Notes under the pieces: generated by a model
Database searches by the model: none
What the model was told of the DNA's origin: nothing
What the model saw: only the letters and a program-made list of their open reading frames with translations
NCBI RefSeq assembly: GCF_003992315.1
Contig: NZ_RQVE01000007.1
Coordinates: forward strand, 1-64,000
DNA from: Veillonella sp. 3891
GTDB lineage: Bacteria; Bacillota; Negativicutes; Veillonellales; Veillonellaceae
Length of the DNA stretch: 64,000 bases
Direction of reading: 5' to 3'
In this document: piece after piece, positions 60,268 to 64,000 of the stretch
How the letters are laid out: each line of letters starts with the position of its first letter
How positions within the stretch are numbered: the first letter of the stretch is position 1
Translations under genes and position numbers: made by a program

Positions 60268-60337
60268 ATTCGTAGAACATACAGGCCTCGCACGTGAGGG
60301 GTGTAGTTAACAATAGGGAGAAAGGAGGTTTAGACGG

Positions 60338-60703
60338 TTGACAAATGATGAAAAAGCCAAGGCGAAAAAGAAGAGAATATCTGAATATAACAAGACTTTC
60401 AAAGAATTATCGAAAGAAAAAAAGCAGTTAATCAAAAAAGCTATTGAGCAGGCAGTACATATGGAATTTCAACTGGATGAGCTCCAAATGGCCCTTGAAA
60501 AAGTCGGATTTGTTGAAGAATATCAAAATGGAAATAACCAATATGGCAAAAAAGAAAGCACTGAATCAAAGGCCTATAACCAGTTGATGAAGAACTATAC
60601 AGCCGTTGTGAAGATTCTACTTGCTGAATTGCCACGCACTACGCCAGTTGATGAAGATGATGAATTTAAAGAGTTCTTGATGAAGCGGGTGAGCAATCGA
60701 TGA
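60338..60703 (+). CDS. terS: Terminase small subunit (P27 type)
   Basis: A 121-residue DNA-recognition subunit: basic N-terminus (KAKAKKKRISEYNK), helical middle, and the acidic TPVDEDDEFKEFL end. It starts with TTG at 60338, with AAAGGAGG nine bases upstream. It overlaps terL by four bases and follows HNH and the cos candidate. Confidence 0.85.
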   Translation: MTNDEKAKAKKKRISEYNKTFKELSKEKKQLIKKAIEQAVHMEFQLDELQMALEKVGFVEEYQNGNNQYGKKESTESKAYNQLMKNYTAVVKILLAELPRTTPVDEDDEFKEFLMKRVSNR

Positions 60704-62361
60704 ACCCTATTAGAGAATACTACAACGCTATCGTAGATGGTGAGGTAGTCACATCGGATCGAGTGAGACGGGTGTATAAACATTTGGTAGAAAAGCTAGA
60801 GAATCCAGGGCAATATATTTATGACAAAGACCGTGCAGCGCTTGCAGTAGATTTTATAGAAATGTTTTGCAAGCATTCTAAGGGGAAATGGTCAGGTAAG
60901 CCTGTTATATTGGAATTATGGCAAAAGGCATTAGTGAGTGCCTTGTTTGGTTTTATAGATAAAGATACAAAGCTTCGTGAGTATACGGAGCTTATTTTAA
61001 TTGTGGCACGTAAAAACGGTAAGTCCACATTATCTGCTGCTATTGGATTGTATTTATTGATAGCTGATGGTGAGATGGGTGCCGAAATCTACAGTGCAGC
61101 AACAAAACGTGACCAAGCCAAAATCATATGGGAAGAATCAGCCAATATGATTAAGAAGTCAAAGTCATTAAGCCGTGTATGCAGCATTCGTGTGAACAAA
61201 ATTATTAGTGGCACGAATGAAGGGAAATTTATTCCACTTTCATCGGAATCGAATAGCCTTGATGGATTAAACGTACACGGGGCGCTAATAGATGAGTTAC
61301 ACGCCATCACAGATAAGAACCTCTATGACGTTATCGTAGACGGTATGAGTGCACGTGAACAGCCATTGACGGTAATTACATCTACGGCAGGGACTGTGCG
61401 TGAAAATATCTACGATATTAAGTACGATGAGGCATGTCAAGTAGTCGATGGATATGATGACCCAGAGGGATACCAAAATGAACGAATCTTACCAATTGTT
61501 TATGAATTAGACCAACGTAAGGAATGGACTGACCCTAGTTGTTGGCAAAAGGCTAACCCTGGTCTAGGGACCATCAAAAAAATAGAGCAACTGGCGGATA
61601 AGGTTAAGACGGCGCAGAACAATCCTATTTATGTCACAAATCTATTGACCAAAGATTTTAATGTGCGGGAAACATCGAGCGAAGCATTCCTTACATTCGA
61701 GCAACTAAACAATACAAGTGAGTTCGAGATAAGAGAATTAAAGCCACGGTATGGTATTGGTGGAATTGACTTATCAGCTACTACGGATCTTACATGCGCC
61801 ACAATGTTGTTTATGGTGCCTAATGATCCTGTGAAGTATGTAAAGCAAATGTATTGGATACCAGAAGAGGTATTTGATAAGCGTGTGGCAGAGGACAAAG
61901 TACCATATGATGTTTGGTATAAACGTGGATTCATTCGTAAGTCACCAGGTAATAGAATAGATTACCGATTGATTGTGGATTGGTTCACGGAATTGCAACA
62001 AGAGGATGACATCTATTTGTATAAATGTGGTTATGATGGTTGGAGCGCAGCTTATTTTGTGGAAGATATGAAAAATGAGTTTGGTCGCTCCGTCATGGAA
62101 GCGGTTATACAGGGTAAAAAAACACTTAGTGGTCCCATGAAGGCCCTTGGAGCAGAGTTAGAGGGTAAACGTATTAACTATGGGAATAACCCCGTTCTAA
62201 AGTGGTGTATGGCCAATGTAGAAATAGACGTTGACCGCAATGGGAATATACAGCCAGTCAAATCGATTCATGCGAAGAAACGTATAGATGGTTTTGCATC
62301 GCTGTTAGATGCCTACGTGCAATACGAGCGTTGCCAGGAAGACTATCACAACATTATATAA
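60700..62361 (+). CDS. terL: Terminase large subunit
   Basis: A 553-residue packaging motor of the HK97/lambdoid Terminase_1 family. The ATPase part has a Walker A variant (ARKNGKST) and Walker B (HGALIDELH), followed by the STAGT coupling motif; the nuclease part has acidic residues in GIDLSATTD and later. It cuts concatemers at cos and pumps DNA into the prohead. Overlaps terS and is followed within 14 bases by the portal gene. Confidence 0.95.
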   Translation: MNPIREYYNAIVDGEVVTSDRVRRVYKHLVEKLENPGQYIYDKDRAALAVDFIEMFCKHSKGKWSGKPVILELWQKALVSALFGFIDKDTKLREYTELILIVARKNGKSTLSAAIGLYLLIADGEMGAEIYSAATKRDQAKIIWEESANMIKKSKSLSRVCSIRVNKIISGTNEGKFIPLSSESNSLDGLNVHGALIDELHAITDKNLYDVIVDGMSAREQPLTVITSTAGTVRENIYDIKYDEACQVVDGYDDPEGYQNERILPIVYELDQRKEWTDPSCWQKANPGLGTIKKIEQLADKVKTAQNNPIYVTNLLTKDFNVRETSSEAFLTFEQLNNTSEFEIRELKPRYGIGGIDLSATTDLTCATMLFMVPNDPVKYVKQMYWIPEEVFDKRVAEDKVPYDVWYKRGFIRKSPGNRIDYRLIVDWFTELQQEDDIYLYKCGYDGWSAAYFVEDMKNEFGRSVMEAVIQGKKTLSGPMKALGAELEGKRINYGNNPVLKWCMANVEIDVDRNGNIQPVKSIHAKKRIDGFASLLDAYVQYERCQEDYHNII

Positions 62362-62374
62362 AGGAGGTGAAATA

Positions 62375-63667
62375 GTGAATTTTAGAGGATTATTCAATAA
62401 AATATTTGGATATTTTACAGATGAGCCTAGAAACTTACAGAATGCAGAGTTTCTCGACGGCTATACGAATGTATTTACACCATTCCACGGTGTTCCTTAT
62501 GATGATGCAACCTTTAGAGACTGCACAGACTCCATTGCACGGCATTTGGGGAAAATGAAGTTAAAACACGTCCGAAAAACAGCCAATGGAACGATAGAGG
62601 GCAATACAGCATTAAATTATTTGCTATCTACAAGACCAAATCCGATGATGACGGCTACAGAGTTTTTAGAAAAAGTTGTAGCGCAGTACTACAACTACAA
62701 TAATGCTTTCATTTATATTCAACGCGATGTAAATGGCATTGTATTAGGGCTGTATCCTATTGATTTTGGAAGTGTAGAGATAAAGACAGATAGTAATGAT
62801 GATTTGTATGTAAAATTCCAATTCCTAAACGGCAAGAATATTACTGTAAGATATGATGCGGTAATCCATATCAAGCGACATTTCTCCACACACCAATTAT
62901 TTGGTGAAGATAATTCCAAAGCAATTAAGGAAGACCTTGATATGCTCCATGCGGTAAAATCATCCATCATCAATTCTGTAAAAAATGGCAGTGCACTTCG
63001 AGGAATTATAAATTTTGAAGGGACATTACGTGAAGATGATCAAGAAAAAGCATGGAAGCGGTTTACGGACACCTACGCCAGTAGTAAGAATGGGTCGGGC
63101 ATTGCCACATTAGATAATAAGGCGAGCTTTCAACAGCTGACAACCACCATTAGCACGTTCAACAAAGGACAAATGGATTTTGCAAGGGATACAGTATATA
63201 AGCATTTTGGCATCAATGAAAAAATCATCACAGGCAATTATACAGAAGATGAATACATTGCATTCTATGAATCAGTGTTAGAGCCAATTGCCATTAAGCT
63301 GACACAGGAATTTACAGAAAAGCTATTTACGAGCCGTGAAAAAGGTCATGGCAATGAAATCATCATGGAAAGCAATCGACTATCCTACATGAGTGTTGCC
63401 AGTCGTATCAAGGTATGTGAAACGTTGTTACCGACGGGGGCAATTACAGTGAACGAAATACGTGAAATCTTTGGTTATGAAGGAGTTGAGGGTGGAGATG
63501 ACAGGCTTGTTAGTCTAAACTTCACAAAATATTCAGACTTAACACAGTACCAATTAGATGAGGAGAAAGGAGGTGAAGGGAATGAAGAAGAAAAAAGAGT
63601 TCCGAATGATGGAGATTCGAGCAATGCCACTGAATCAGGCGGAAGAGACTCAAACGAGAACGATTGA
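62375..63667 (+). CDS. HK97-family phage portal protein
   Basis: A 430-residue portal protein (NFRGLFNKIFGYF, LSTRPNPMMTATEFLEKVVAQYYNYNNAFIY, EKIITGNYTEDE). Twelve copies form the DNA gate. It starts with GTG at 62375, with AAAGGAGGTG before it; the ATG at 62309 lies inside terL. The C-terminal tail is low-complexity and acidic and overlaps the protease gene by 86 bases in another frame. Confidence 0.92.
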   Translation: MNFRGLFNKIFGYFTDEPRNLQNAEFLDGYTNVFTPFHGVPYDDATFRDCTDSIARHLGKMKLKHVRKTANGTIEGNTALNYLLSTRPNPMMTATEFLEKVVAQYYNYNNAFIYIQRDVNGIVLGLYPIDFGSVEIKTDSNDDLYVKFQFLNGKNITVRYDAVIHIKRHFSTHQLFGEDNSKAIKEDLDMLHAVKSSIINSVKNGSALRGIINFEGTLREDDQEKAWKRFTDTYASSKNGSGIATLDNKASFQQLTTTISTFNKGQMDFARDTVYKHFGINEKIITGNYTEDEYIAFYESVLEPIAIKLTQEFTEKLFTSREKGHGNEIIMESNRLSYMSVASRIKVCETLLPTGAITVNEIREIFGYEGVEGGDDRLVSLNFTKYSDLTQYQLDEEKGGEGNEEEKRVPNDGDSSNATESGGRDSNEND

Positions 63668-64000
63668 GGGATATGCTGCCGTATTTGATGAAGAAGCTAT
63701 TATGTATGTATCAGACTACACGGGATATACCTACAAAGAAGTTATTTCACGTGGAGCCTTTGATAATACAGACTTTAGCCATTGTGTATTGAATTACAAT
63801 CATGGTGGAATGATGATGGCGAGAACACAAAGTGGTACATTACGACTTACTACGGATAGTAGAGGGTTAAAGGTAGAAGCTGATATGGCCAATACCTCGA
63901 ATGGAAATGATGTGTATGAACTTATCAAGCGTGGAGACTTATCAAAGATGTCATTTGCATTCACTGTGGCAAAAGAATCAGAAACAATCGATAGAGAAAA
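63582..64000 (+). CDS. HK97-family prohead protease (partial, cut by window end)
   Basis: The first 139 codons of a U35/HK97-type prohead protease: TIEGYAAVFDEEA, the His segment LNYNHGGMMMART, and the Ser segment GDLSKMSFAFTV are all present. It starts at 63582 inside the portal gene, with AAAGGAGG eight bases upstream. It cuts the scaffold and the capsid precursor after assembly. The rest lies beyond the window. Confidence 0.9.
   Translation, partial: MKKKKEFRMMEIRAMPLNQAEETQTRTIEGYAAVFDEEAIMYVSDYTGYTYKEVISRGAFDNTDFSHCVLNYNHGGMMMARTQSGTLRLTTDSRGLKVEADMANTSNGNDVYELIKRGDLSKMSFAFTVAKESETIDRE

Larger units (their letters stand above)
47557..64000. mobile_element. Prophage, left part (HK97-like, cos-type siphovirus)
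   Basis: Integrase, Abi_2, ImmA, CI and Cro, then early, replication, late-regulator, HNH, terS, terL, portal and protease genes in classic order. The left end is placed where the family A repeat is cut; the right end lies outside the window. Nearly all genes have strong GGAGG sites and overlap or abut, as in phage. Confidence 0.92.

Overview
The window looks like a chromosome segment of a Negativicutes bacterium, most likely Veillonella or a close relative. This is inferred from the roughly 40% GC sequence with Gram-positive-style strong Shine-Dalgarno sites, an outer-membrane trimeric autotransporter, a tandem cobT-like pair of the ArsAB (phenolic cobamide) type, and an anaerobic gene set (hcp, Fe-S serine dehydratase, hypAB). 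No 16S or other taxonomic marker is present, so the genus is not proven.

Bases 1-17400 are host chromosome: an amino-acid permease (minus strand), a divergent EF-G paralogue, a long intergenic block with nested palindromes and a small locus built like an Fst/par type I toxin-antitoxin, a YhcH-family protein, a DMT transporter preceded by a hexanucleotide repeat, tyrA, a MATE pump, arsAB, an MNT/HEPN toxin-antitoxin pair, five tRNA genes (Gly, Asn, Lys, Glu, Val), a membrane-anchored protein of unknown function, and a DUF3791/DUF3990 cassette bracketed by two nearly identical terminators.

Bases 17437-34014 are a single 5525-codon trimeric autotransporter adhesin: signal peptide, YadA-type head repeats and necks, a very long repetitive stalk with four collagen-like Gly-X-Y clusters, a YadA anchor, and an unusual coiled-coil tail after the anchor. 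Its upstream region carries a G8 tract and a 19-bp perfect inverted repeat.

Bases 34100-47560 hold a Crp/Fnr regulator, a PD-(D/E)XK (Rpn-like) protein, hydroxylamine reductase, a DinJ/YafQ toxin-antitoxin pair lying between two copies of an intergenic repeat, sdaAB/sdaAA, cca, a class B PBP with PASTA domain, folD, hypA, hypB and a secreted protein with BamE-like segments. The intergenic repeat (family A here; five copies at about 3.9, 4.2, 37.8, 38.6 and 47.5 kb) has a conserved core and arms that change while staying complementary. The last copy is cut in half where the prophage begins.

From about 47560 to the end is the left part of a cos-type (HK97-like) siphoprophage. It contains the integrase, an Abi_2 gene behind a terminator-like hairpin, ImmA/CI/Cro with divergent promoters, two lysogen-strand genes sharing one promoter/ribosome-binding module, early genes (LysM/YneA-like protein, HNH nuclease, HUH Rep-like protein, SSB, dUTPase), a sigma-region-4-like late regulator, an accessory block with strong promoters for tiny proteins, then HNH, a cos candidate, terS, terL, portal and a prohead protease cut by the window edge.
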